Origin: Planctomycetaceae bacterium
Lineage (GTDB): Bacteria > Planctomycetota > Planctomycetia > Planctomycetales > Planctomycetaceae
Reading direction: 5' to 3'
DNA: 64,000 nucleotides
Assembly: GCA_024742875.1 (NCBI GenBank)
Contig: JANSXP010000032.1
Location: forward strand, 1-64,000
The position numbers were made by a program, and so were the translations under genes. Of this stretch, positions 1-10,676 are shown in pieces. Position 1 is the first letter of the stretch. Each line of letters starts with the position of its first letter. Below the pieces are notes generated by a model. It saw only the letters and a program-made list of their open reading frames with translations, was not told the DNA's origin and ran no database searches.

Positions 1-2922
<2,922 letters not shown>

Positions 2923-3173
2923 TGAGATCGTCTCTCCGTGATTTTGGCGGTCTGATCTCTATTGTCGTCAACCTGCACACCGGGTTCAATTCGGTGGACA
3001 GGATCGTTTGCAAACGGGGCCAGCCGCCCGTTTTTGGTGAAGTTGTTCTGAGATTGTCGAGAGATTCCAGGTCGTGTCATCCAAACCGCGGGTCCAGCCG
3101 TTGACACAGAATCCGCTGGCGAGCGATTCGCACCGCACGCCATTGTGCAAAACCACTGTTGGGAGATTCGAAT

Positions 3174-3905
3174 ATGGATCCGGTAACCGCTCAGATCACG
3201 TTTGGCGTGATCCTCTCCGTGATGGTGCTGGCCTGGGCCGTATCGCTCCGCAAGGCGTCGCTGATGGGCCGTCAGTCCCCGGCCACTGACGAAGACCCCT
3301 TTGCTCCACTGACGTTCGAACCATCGTCTGAGTCAGCCACCAAGTCCGGCGATGGAGTTCGCAACAGCCAGACCGTACGTGGTCGGATGGAAGACGTCAG
3401 CCTTGCGATTGTCGATCAGTTTACCAGGACGGCTGTTCCGGGAAACTTTGCCACGATTTTTGAAGTGACCGAGGCGACCAGTGAGAAGGTGGTGGTCCGC
3501 AAGACGGGCCCCCTGATGTGCAATCAGCCCACCGGGATGTACTTCAGTGAGGCCGAATTTGATCTGCGTCAACTGGGTGACGATGTCGTTGAGGTGTCTT
3601 ATCAACTGGGATTTGAACGCTTCAGAAAACGCGTACGGACCGTCTGTCTGGGATTGATTGTGGGCGTGACCCTGCCGGTGATGATCATCGCCGGTTTCGT
3701 GATCTGGTTTCTGGTGGTCAGCAGTGAAAATCCGGGCGTTCGCTGGCAGGTGTTCCAGACGCTGCAGCTGACGCATTTGATCTGGCCCCCCTTTCTGCTG
3801 ATTTGGATGTACGGCAGCGGGCAGACGCACTCCAATACCTACGTGTCCAACATGCTGCGGGCGTTGCGCCCGGCCGATTTTTCCGTGAGTGAAGTGCGCC
3901 GGTAA
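3174..3905 (+). CDS. Hypothetical membrane protein
   Basis: A 243-residue protein I do not recognise. The ATG at 3174 is preferred over the in-frame TTG at 3159 because GGGAGA at 3161-3166 is well spaced for it. A hydrophobic segment at residues 6-25 is followed by a soluble region of about 120 residues. Two further hydrophobic segments follow (about 155-180 and 200-215, the latter containing WPPFLLIWMYG). The layout suggests an inner-membrane protein with one cytoplasmic or periplasmic domain between anchors. It stands divergent from dnaE, followed on the same strand by two DUF1559-like genes. No catalytic motif is visible and no function is proposed. Confidence 0.7.
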   Translation: MDPVTAQITFGVILSVMVLAWAVSLRKASLMGRQSPATDEDPFAPLTFEPSSESATKSGDGVRNSQTVRGRMEDVSLAIVDQFTRTAVPGNFATIFEVTEATSEKVVVRKTGPLMCNQPTGMYFSEAEFDLRQLGDDVVEVSYQLGFERFRKRVRTVCLGLIVGVTLPVMIIAGFVIWFLVVSSENPGVRWQVFQTLQLTHLIWPPFLLIWMYGSGQTHSNTYVSNMLRALRPADFSVSEVRR

Positions 3906-4046
3906 CGGGCACTCGTATTGACGGGGCTTTGACCGACCCGGTTGCCTGCGGGAAGCCCGGAATCGGCTGGCAACCGCGACTTGCCAGACAAATTTGCTCT
4001 CAGGTCGGGTCAAGTGAGCGTCCACTATGCGAATCGGAGCCGCCAG

Positions 4047-4760
4047 ATGAACGACAGTCCCTACGAGGTGCGAGTGACAGAAGACGGCGGAGCCCCCCGC
4101 AGACCACTGTCGTGCTTTGCAGTCGCACTGGGGGGAGTTGGAATCGTTGTGTTGCTCGTTGTGTTCCTCATGCCGTTTCAACGTTCTGCCGGACCAGCCG
4201 CATGGAAAACAAAACACCGCAACCAGTTGAAGCAGATCTGGCTGGCATTGGAGTGCTATCGTGACGTGCACGCAGGGGAGCTTCCGCCCGTTTTTACCGT
4301 GGACGAACAGGGGCAGCCGCTGCACAGCTGGAGAACGCTGATTCTGCCATACCTGGGACACCAGGAACTGTACGATCAAATCGAGCTGTCCCTGCCGTGG
4401 AATCATCCGAAAAATCGTGCAGTTGCCGGCTCCATGGAGTCGTACTGCAGTGACTATTCCGACGTAGCGGAGGGAATGACAAGATATCACGCGGTCTGGA
4501 ATACAGACATCCGTTGGTTTGAAAGGAGAGCCGAGGACGGCCGGTTGGAAAAGTCCATCCTGCTGGCTGAAGTAGATCCCGAACGGGCGGTGCACTGGAT
4601 GCGGCCGGAGGACACGGCTGCCGAGTTTCTGTCGGATCCCGACTCATTCAGTGAGCTCCCTGATGGCGAGGTGCAGGCAATTTGTCGCGATGGCCGCGTC
4701 ATCTCCTGCGAAGCCGATGAACTGACCGCGCGGCCCGTGCGACCTGAAGAAATTGACTGA
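4047..4760 (+). CDS. DUF1559-like membrane-anchored protein, first of a tandem pair
   Basis: 237 residues. After a short polar N-terminus comes one transmembrane segment (about residues 22-45). A DUF1559-type core then begins with a conserved NQLKQIWLALECYRDVH block, followed by LPPVF and HSWRTLILPYLGHQELYDQI, all typical of this planctomycete-expanded family. Unlike canonical members it has no GFTLIELL prepilin leader, so it should be a plain membrane-anchored or exported protein rather than a pseudopilin. The ATG at 4047 was chosen because the frame upstream of it looks non-coding. The next gene starts 17 bases after its stop and is a clear paralogue, so the two are probably co-transcribed. 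Function of the family is unknown. Confidence 0.8.
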   Translation: MNDSPYEVRVTEDGGAPRRPLSCFAVALGGVGIVVLLVVFLMPFQRSAGPAAWKTKHRNQLKQIWLALECYRDVHAGELPPVFTVDEQGQPLHSWRTLILPYLGHQELYDQIELSLPWNHPKNRAVAGSMESYCSDYSDVAEGMTRYHAVWNTDIRWFERRAEDGRLEKSILLAEVDPERAVHWMRPEDTAAEFLSDPDSFSELPDGEVQAICRDGRVISCEADELTARPVRPEEID

Positions 4761-4777
4761 CAGTTTGGGAGCAGCCC

Positions 4778-5563
4778 ATGTCAAACGAGAGCCCTTTTGA
4801 ACCACCGCGGGCGGCAGACACGACCGATCAGGTGCTGCCATCGAGCGTCATGCTGGCTGAGCGAATTGCGGTGCTGATGAAGTCTTCCGTCAAAATCGGT
4901 CTGGTGCTGCTGTTTGTTGCCGGCTTCGCGTGGCTGTTGTTTCTACCAGCGGTGCGCAACGTCCGACCAGTCAGGATGCGCACCCAGTCGCTGAACAACA
5001 TCCGCAATATTGCACTCGCCGTTCATAACTATGCCGCTGAGCATCGCGGGCAGATGCCACCGGCCTATACCGTGGATGCGGCAGGCCATCGACTGCACAG
5101 CTGGCGTGTTCTGTTGCTGCCGTATCTTGACGAACAGGCGCTCTATGACTGCATTGATCTGAGCAAGCCATGGGACCATCCGGACAACGCTGAACCTGCT
5201 GCCTCTATGCCGTGGGTCTTTGCGGCTCCTGGTGAGGAGCAAAGCCAGCTGACCAGCTACATGGCACTCACCGGATCTGACGCCGCGTTTGGCGAAGTGC
5301 CACGCGATATTGGCACAGCAGACAGTCGCACCCTGATGCTGACGGAAGTGCCGTCAGCCGATCGGGTGCCGTGGATGAAGCCGGTCGACAATGGCGTAGA
5401 GTTTCTGCTGGGAATGCGGGGCAGATCTGACGTGCCTCATGCTGGCATGGTGTGCGTGGCATTACAGGACGGTTCCTGTCGGCCGCTGTCTCAGAAGATT
5501 GACCGGCAGGTTCTCAGGCAGCTGATCAGTGTTTCGGGCTCGAAACAGTCGCTGGAGTTCTGA
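4778..5563 (+). CDS. DUF1559-like membrane-anchored protein, second of a tandem pair
   Basis: 261 residues, paralogous to the preceding gene. It carries the same blocks in the same order: NNIRNIALAVHNYAAEH, MPPAYTVDAAG, LHSWRVLLLPYLDEQALYD and PWDHPDN. A single transmembrane segment (about residues 35-55, VGLLLFVAGF-like composition) precedes the core and there is no prepilin leader. GGGAG upstream of the ATG is a plausible ribosome site. The last 38 bases overlap the 3' end of the convergent DUF2306 gene. The pair looks like a local duplication that has diverged. What the proteins do is not known. Confidence 0.8.
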   Translation: MSNESPFEPPRAADTTDQVLPSSVMLAERIAVLMKSSVKIGLVLLFVAGFAWLLFLPAVRNVRPVRMRTQSLNNIRNIALAVHNYAAEHRGQMPPAYTVDAAGHRLHSWRVLLLPYLDEQALYDCIDLSKPWDHPDNAEPAASMPWVFAAPGEEQSQLTSYMALTGSDAAFGEVPRDIGTADSRTLMLTEVPSADRVPWMKPVDNGVEFLLGMRGRSDVPHAGMVCVALQDGSCRPLSQKIDRQVLRQLISVSGSKQSLEF

Positions 5564-6287
5564 CGCTGCCGCCCTGCCCTGCGGACGTCTGTCGCAATTG
5601 AAATTCGCAGATGGTCAGAGGTCCCAGCCAGCACAGCCAGGCCGACAGCGGGTAGGACCACGTCACGCTGAGGCCGGCGATGGTCGCCATACCTCCCAGC
5701 ACACGCAGCACGATGGCCGAACACAGCAGCACATAGTTACGCAGCATCCACCGCTGATGGGCGGCCAGTTGACGCCGAACGGCCATTCGCCAGCCCGCCA
5801 GGCACGTGATCGCCGTTGCGACGGCCAGGCATCCAAACGCCAGTCCCGCGACCAGTCCGGTTTCTGTCCTTTGGGCCATCAGCAGTCCACCGGGGGTCAG
5901 CAGCAGCAGGACCAGCGCGACCTGAATTTTTCCCAGGGTGCGATGAAGTCGGGGCAATCGCTGGCGGGTACGTCGATGCAGCAGGATCAGTCCAAACAGC
6001 AGTGTCGCTGGCCCGGCCAGAATGTGGGCATAAAAAGCGACGTGATAGCCGTCAAAGAAATATGACTTTCGGCCGGTCAGAAACACGGACTGAAAATCCG
6101 GCGGGAAATAGCGTGTGTAGGTGGCGGTGATCTGAATGGCAGATTTGATGACGAACAGGACGGTCAGCAACTGCAGCCACCACATCAATGAGATGCCGCC
6201 GGCAAAAGTCCGCGACGCAGGCCCTGCTGTCTTCGCTCTGCTATCCGGGGCCTTGCATTCAAACCCCACTGCTGATTTTTTGTTCAT
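5526..6287 (-). CDS. DUF2306 family membrane protein
   Basis: 253 residues. Hydrophobic segments follow a polar N-terminus: about 35-55, 80-103, 125-140, 148-168 and 185-225. The family signature is visible as YVAFYAHILAGPATLLFGL-like and LHRTLGKIQV blocks, then AAHQRWMLRNYVLL, with conserved histidines facing the membrane. This matches the uncharacterised DUF2306 family of polytopic proteins. The ATG at 6287 has GGGAA about nine bases upstream. The 3' end overlaps the convergent DUF1559-like gene by 38 bases. Function is unknown; the conserved His residues hint at cofactor or metal binding, but that is inference. Confidence 0.75.
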   Translation of the reverse strand: MNKKSAVGFECKAPDSRAKTAGPASRTFAGGISLMWWLQLLTVLFVIKSAIQITATYTRYFPPDFQSVFLTGRKSYFFDGYHVAFYAHILAGPATLLFGLILLHRRTRQRLPRLHRTLGKIQVALVLLLLTPGGLLMAQRTETGLVAGLAFGCLAVATAITCLAGWRMAVRRQLAAHQRWMLRNYVLLCSAIVLRVLGGMATIAGLSVTWSYPLSAWLCWLGPLTICEFQLRQTSAGQGGSVRTPATVSSPKH

Positions 6288-6485
6288 TGGTGCTATTCCC
6301 CCGTTATTGCGGCGGACTTTGGTTCAGCGTCTCGATATGCAGGACAAGCCGGAACTTTGCCGGGATCGCGACCGCGATCGTGGCCCAACGTGTACGCAAA
6401 ATGCCGTCATCAACGGCCGCAACCTCATGTACCACTCGGGAAAGGGGACCGGTACTGGCAACCAATTGAACTACGGGGTCGAGAA

Positions 6486-7433
6486 ATGAACAATCTAAAG
6501 ACACTGATTTTGCTCGCTGCGGTCAGCGTGGCAATGCCAACATCCTTGTCGCCTGCTTTTGCGCAGGAGCAGCCACCACCGCCCGGTGGGGAATCGGGGG
6601 ATGGCGGCGCGGGCGAGCCGGGAGCAGAAGATCCGGCAACCGACGATCCGAGTGGTGGAGACTCGGGCGGTGATCCCCCCGACGGTCCGGATGGTCCGGG
6701 AGCAGACGAACCGGGCAGTGATGGTCCTGGCGGTGGTCCGGACGGCCCTGGAGATTCGAATCCCACACCAGTCGCCGATTGTCCGGTGAAAAAGACGGCC
6801 AATTTCCCCATCGGTGGCGGCAACAGCCTGTGCCTGTTCCAAACGGAAGCCTGCGGCACGGCGCCGCGAGTGCGGGCGACCGGTTTTCATGCGTGCGACA
6901 AGCTGGAATGCTCCTGCACGGGCAACACGTGCTACGGTCAGAATACGACGCACCCGAGCAGCGGCGCTCCCCCTGTGCTGCCGCTGAACTTCATGGCCAA
7001 CGCCAGGAAACTTCCGTGGGTCGTCCCCATCGCCAACACGCTGGTCCAGGGGGCCACCGGGCAGATCACCACTTTTGGTGTTGGTGATTACAAGGTGAAG
7101 TATCTGAAAGTGTTGCGGCTGCAGTCACCGGCCGGCCAGCAGTACTTCGCGCTGTTCAAGGTGTTCAAAGGGGACGATGCTGCTGATCTGGGTGACGACT
7201 ATGAAGAAACGGACGGTTTCGTGGGGGTACGCGTCAGTGCCCTGTCCGCAGCGCCGGCTGGTGGCTATCTCGATCTCGATTCCGCCTCGCCCACGCACTT
7301 TCAAAAACTGCAGAAGTTTGTCAACGATGACGGGACTCCCGGGTACGTGCGGGAGGCGGGCGCCAAACTGCCCATCGCCAGTGGCCCAACCACGTCAGAA
7401 ACCTGGTTTCATCTGTACGGCACTGTGCTGTAA
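6486..7433 (+). CDS. Secreted protein with acidic Pro/Gly/Asp linker
   Basis: 315 residues, not recognised. A clear Sec signal peptide ends at an AFA-like site near residue 26. It is followed by about 65 residues of low-complexity Gly/Asp/Pro/Glu sequence built on DGPDGPG-type motifs, then a globular domain of about 220 residues. That domain starts with a Cys-rich segment (six or more cysteines within about 45 residues, including a CSCTGNTC cluster). This suggests disulphides outside the cytoplasm and an extended, possibly calcium-binding, spacer. The ATG at 6486 is preferred over the upstream in-frame starts because it begins the signal peptide directly. It is a lone gene between a DUF2306 gene and a terminator at 7540. 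Confidence 0.75.
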   Translation: MNNLKTLILLAAVSVAMPTSLSPAFAQEQPPPPGGESGDGGAGEPGAEDPATDDPSGGDSGGDPPDGPDGPGADEPGSDGPGGGPDGPGDSNPTPVADCPVKKTANFPIGGGNSLCLFQTEACGTAPRVRATGFHACDKLECSCTGNTCYGQNTTHPSSGAPPVLPLNFMANARKLPWVVPIANTLVQGATGQITTFGVGDYKVKYLKVLRLQSPAGQQYFALFKVFKGDDAADLGDDYEETDGFVGVRVSALSAAPAGGYLDLDSASPTHFQKLQKFVNDDGTPGYVREAGAKLPIASGPTTSETWFHLYGTVL

Positions 7434-7459
7434 GCCTCAACCAGCGTTCGACTGGGCCA

Positions 7460-7526
7460 CAGACGACCGCTACCGTCAGACGACCGCTACCGTCAGGCGA
7501 TCGCTGGATGTCAGGTGACCGCTGAC
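7460..7526. repeat. 17-base tandem repeat, two exact and two decayed copies
   Basis: CAGACGACCGCTACCGT occurs exactly at 7460-7476 and 7477-7493. It is followed by two degenerate copies (CAGGCGATCGCTGGATG and TCAGGTGACCGCTGACC). It lies between the stop of the secreted-protein gene and the terminator. Confidence 0.75.
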
Positions 7527-7539
7527 CAGATCCAAAATG

Positions 7540-7576
7540 AAACGCCCACAACGTGGATTCGTTGCGGGCGTTTTCT
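7540..7576. terminator. Strong hairpin terminator
   Basis: AAACGCCCACAACG at 7540-7553 pairs with CGTTGCGGGCGTTT at 7560-7573 across a 6-base loop. There is one mismatch in 14 pairs, and the U-rich end sits on the plus strand. It sits between convergent genes and can end the secreted-protein transcript. Read on the minus strand it also has a U-rich tail, so it may serve the kinase gene too. Confidence 0.8.
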
Positions 7577-7617
7577 GTTGAGCGCGATCTGACGTTTCTG
7601 AGTGGTCCGGACTGTGG

Positions 7618-9774
7618 CTACCGACACACCCGCCAGCCAAACCACTTGTACTGCTGGTAGGTTTCTGACTGCACAAACTGGCTGGGTGCGATGACCGTGA
7701 TGCGTGTTTTGGGGCTGAACTGCGTATTCGTCACGTTGCCCACGAGTTCCGCCGGGACTCCCCGCGCTTCCACCATCTCGGGGATCTGCCGCATCACACG
7801 CGGGTCAATCACAGTGGGCTCCAGCCCAAATTTTTCCGGGTAGACCACCGTGTAAGACATCGAGGTTGAGTCCGTGTATTCGCCAAGGCTGAAGTACAGA
7901 TTGCGGATGCCGTCGGTGGTGGTGTCAGGGGTTGCCGCCGTGGTGGACAGCACCGTCCAGTCGTCAACGGAGTCCACAACGGCTTTGCTGCCCGACGGAA
8001 ACTCGGTGGTTCCCCCGTTGGTTGCCGCGTATTCCCATTCGTGACACGTTGGCAGACGTGTCCCACTCAGTTCGCAGTAGAGCCTGGCCACGTCAACGTG
8101 AAATCCGCGAATCGGATCGTCATCGTTTAGATAGTCGAGGTTGCCAAAGCGTCCCAGCAGGATCGACAGGTACGTGCTGTCGCCGCCGGATTTCAATGGC
8201 TGGTTGAGCACCTGCTTAAACCGCGCCACGGAGACTTCGTTGACGCCGATGCGAAAATCGTCGACTGCCGCCACATGCCGGGCCTCGATCCCCTTTTTGC
8301 TGTAGCCAAAACTGGCTCGTCCACCGCGAATGGCAATGGTCGCATCGACAATGTCGTCATCGTGAAACAGATCGAACGGCTGCAGGATCACTCGCCCATC
8401 GTCAATCGTCCAGGAGGAATGAGGATACAGCTGTTCCAGAGACGGATGGTCGGCCGCCTCAGGCACGGTTCTCCAGACCACGTGACGTGCGCCTTTGTCG
8501 TTCCGGGCAGACACACGATAAAAGCCAGGTATCACCCAGGTGGTCTCTCCGCTTCGCCCCTGAGCCTTGAACTGCGACCGATGCGGGATCAGCAGAAAAT
8601 CGTCGTAGCGTTCCCACAGAATTTTGGCCGTGGGATCGCTGACGGAAATCTGAACAGCGATGGAGCCCGCCGGCGGCGTTCCACTTTGCAGCGTGGACCA
8701 CCCGATGACAGCGGCCGTCAGGACCAGCAGGAAGGAGGTCAGTCTGTTGCGCCGCACTGTCTTCACAGCGATGTCCAGCACACTGGCAGGACGCGCGATG
8801 ATGGGCTTGTTGTCAACAAATCGCTGCAGGTCATCGGCCATCTCACGGGCCGACTGATAGCGATCCTCCTGTGACTTTTCGAGCGCTTTCAGACAGATGG
8901 TCTGCAGATCGCGCGGCACTTTGGGATTGATGCGTCGCGGTGGTTTGGGCTCGGTGTGCAGAATGTGATGCAGCACCGTGTGCGAGCTTCCCGCTGTGAA
9001 CGGTCGTCGCTCAGTCAGCATTTCGTAGAGAATGACGCCCACTGCATAGACGTCTGTGCGGCCGGACAGCGACTGCACCTCCCCCCGCGCCTGCTCGGGG
9101 GCCATGTAGCCGATGGTGCCGACAATATGGCCGGATTTGGTCACCGTGACTTCGTCGGGCAGTTCGCGCCGCGCCAAACCGAAATCGGCCACATACGGTT
9201 CATTGCTGCCGTCCAGCAGGATGTTGCCGGGTTTAATATCCCGGTGGATGATCTGTTTGTCGTGAAAAAAAGCAATCGCATTCAAGATGCGAATCAGCAG
9301 CCTTGCCATTTCCTCAAAGCTGATGGGATAAGCCCGCAGAAATTCCCGCAGCGTGATCCCTTCAATGTACTGACAGGCGATATAGATGGAGTCGTTGTGC
9401 TGACCGATTTCATGCACGCTGACCACGTTGGGGTGTGCTATCGCGGCCGCAGCGCGGGCTTCCCTCAAAAACAGTTTGGAGGAGTCTCCTCTCAGGTCGC
9501 GGCCACGGGGAATCTTCAACGCGACCTGTCGTTCGAGTTCGGTATCCCACGCCAGATAGACGGCGCCAAATGTCCCTTCGCCAAGCATGCGACGGATTTC
9601 GAAATGATCGATCCGCTGGCCGGCAGCGATGGCGATTTCCGTGTCTTCCTGTGAGATCAGATTGAACTGACTGTGGCAGGAGGGGCACGTGATTACGTCC
9701 TGAGTCTCTTCCGTCGCATCGGCAGAGTCGTCGATCCGGACTTGCTGCAGACAATTGGGACAGCGAAATCGCAT
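7618..9774 (-). CDS. Zinc-ribbon Ser/Thr protein kinase with FGE/sulfatase-modifying-like C-terminal domain
   Basis: 718 residues from the ATG at 9774; the frame extends further upstream but the conserved part starts here. Domain order: an N-terminal zinc ribbon (CPNC at 5-8, CPSC at 30-33) and a complete Hanks-type kinase. The kinase has the GEGTFGAVY loop at 65-73, VALK lysine 87, HRDIKPGNILLD at 177-188, DFG at 197-199 and GTIGYMAPEQARG. A single transmembrane helix follows at about 345-362, then an extracytoplasmic region ending in an FGE/SUMF1-like fold (RLPTCHEWEYAA block, terminal GWRVCR). Catalytic kinase residues are intact, so it is probably active. The FGE-like part lacks an obvious active-site cysteine pair and is more likely a sensor or binding module. 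This one-component receptor kinase type is common in planctomycetes. Substrate unknown. Confidence 0.9.
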   Translation of the reverse strand: MRFRCPNCLQQVRIDDSADATEETQDVITCPSCHSQFNLISQEDTEIAIAAGQRIDHFEIRRMLGEGTFGAVYLAWDTELERQVALKIPRGRDLRGDSSKLFLREARAAAAIAHPNVVSVHEIGQHNDSIYIACQYIEGITLREFLRAYPISFEEMARLLIRILNAIAFFHDKQIIHRDIKPGNILLDGSNEPYVADFGLARRELPDEVTVTKSGHIVGTIGYMAPEQARGEVQSLSGRTDVYAVGVILYEMLTERRPFTAGSSHTVLHHILHTEPKPPRRINPKVPRDLQTICLKALEKSQEDRYQSAREMADDLQRFVDNKPIIARPASVLDIAVKTVRRNRLTSFLLVLTAAVIGWSTLQSGTPPAGSIAVQISVSDPTAKILWERYDDFLLIPHRSQFKAQGRSGETTWVIPGFYRVSARNDKGARHVVWRTVPEAADHPSLEQLYPHSSWTIDDGRVILQPFDLFHDDDIVDATIAIRGGRASFGYSKKGIEARHVAAVDDFRIGVNEVSVARFKQVLNQPLKSGGDSTYLSILLGRFGNLDYLNDDDPIRGFHVDVARLYCELSGTRLPTCHEWEYAATNGGTTEFPSGSKAVVDSVDDWTVLSTTAATPDTTTDGIRNLYFSLGEYTDSTSMSYTVVYPEKFGLEPTVIDPRVMRQIPEMVEARGVPAELVGNVTNTQFSPKTRITVIAPSQFVQSETYQQYKWFGWRVCR

Positions 9775-9967
9775 GGGCGAAAACCGTGGCAGGGAAGGTG
9801 TCGTAGCGGCACGTCGACATAGCGTAGTCGACTCGCTGGTCAAAGGCACGCGATGGTTTGTACGCCCGGGCCGTTCAGGTCACTTTGAAGCCGTCCCCCT
9901 CCCTGAATCGGGAGAGGGCTTTCGTCGTGGAGACGGCCACAGCCATGCGGGCCGCAGGGGCTGTCAT

Positions 9968-10381
9968 TCAGGCGGAATGACTCTGCAGCGAGTGCGATGC
10001 TGGCTCTGTGAGTGCTCTTTCTGCATCGGTCAGGCAGGCCGCGTGCTGCAGGCAACTGCCTTCGCCCGCGTGTCGCTCCAGCAACAGTAGTTGTCGCATG
10101 AGCTGCATCAGCTGTTCAGAAAGTCCACAGATCACCATGCGGCCGCCCGCCGCACGGATACGCATCGACAGTTTCAGCATGGTGCCAACAAACAGTGATC
10201 CAAAGAATGTCGTCTGCTCCAGGTCCAGAATCATCTGCGGAGCGCCCACCTCCATGATGTGCCGACAGATGGTGTTGTAGTCGTGGCGAAAGTCGGAGTA
10301 GTGCGGGGTTGAGATTTCGCCGCAGAAACGGACGAGGAGGCGGTGGGAGTTGACGCAGATTTCTGCTCGATAATCGGACAT
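9968..10381 (-). CDS. STAS-domain protein (anti-sigma factor antagonist-like)
   Basis: 137 residues from the ATG at 10381, which begins MSDYRAEICV with AGG upstream. The longer open frame before it looks non-coding. The pattern is that of an STAS fold. A short strand is followed by RLLVRFCGEIS, then QMILDLEQTTFFGSLFVGTMLKL, where the phospho-acceptor loop would lie (TTFFGS in place of the usual DxS). RAAGGRMVICGLSEQLMQLM then gives the last strand and helix. Such proteins switch partners with anti-sigma factors or kinases, or act in phosphorelays. The serine in the loop is kept. No anti-sigma partner is encoded nearby. The C-terminal 25 residues are a variable tail. Confidence 0.75.
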   Translation of the reverse strand: MSDYRAEICVNSHRLLVRFCGEISTPHYSDFRHDYNTICRHIMEVGAPQMILDLEQTTFFGSLFVGTMLKLSMRIRAAGGRMVICGLSEQLMQLMRQLLLLERHAGEGSCLQHAACLTDAERALTEPASHSLQSHSA

Positions 10382-10676
10382 GAGGGGGTTCCTGTGTCTG
10401 GATGCCCAGTCAACCTGCGCGCGGCACAGATTTTCCGTTCTGGTGAAGCTGGCATTCCGCAGTTGAGCGCTCGTCTGCAAAGCCGACACTCCTGGATCGA
10501 GGTCGCCGCGAACCGTCCGCCAGAGATCTCTACGAATCATCGTTTCATGCGGGGAACTGCTCCATCGGCCGTCAGTTTGAGGCACGTTTGAGGAATTTGG
10601 GGCATTCTTTGCGTGACTTAGAGCAATCGGGCGACTTGGTAGAAGACGTTCGAGGGATTCGTCACAATGCCAGCCG

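Noticed and set aside
3333-4595. Minus-strand 420-codon open frame opposite the membrane protein and DUF1559-like gene
   Set aside because: The plus-strand genes have clear family signals and ribosome sites; this frame has none.
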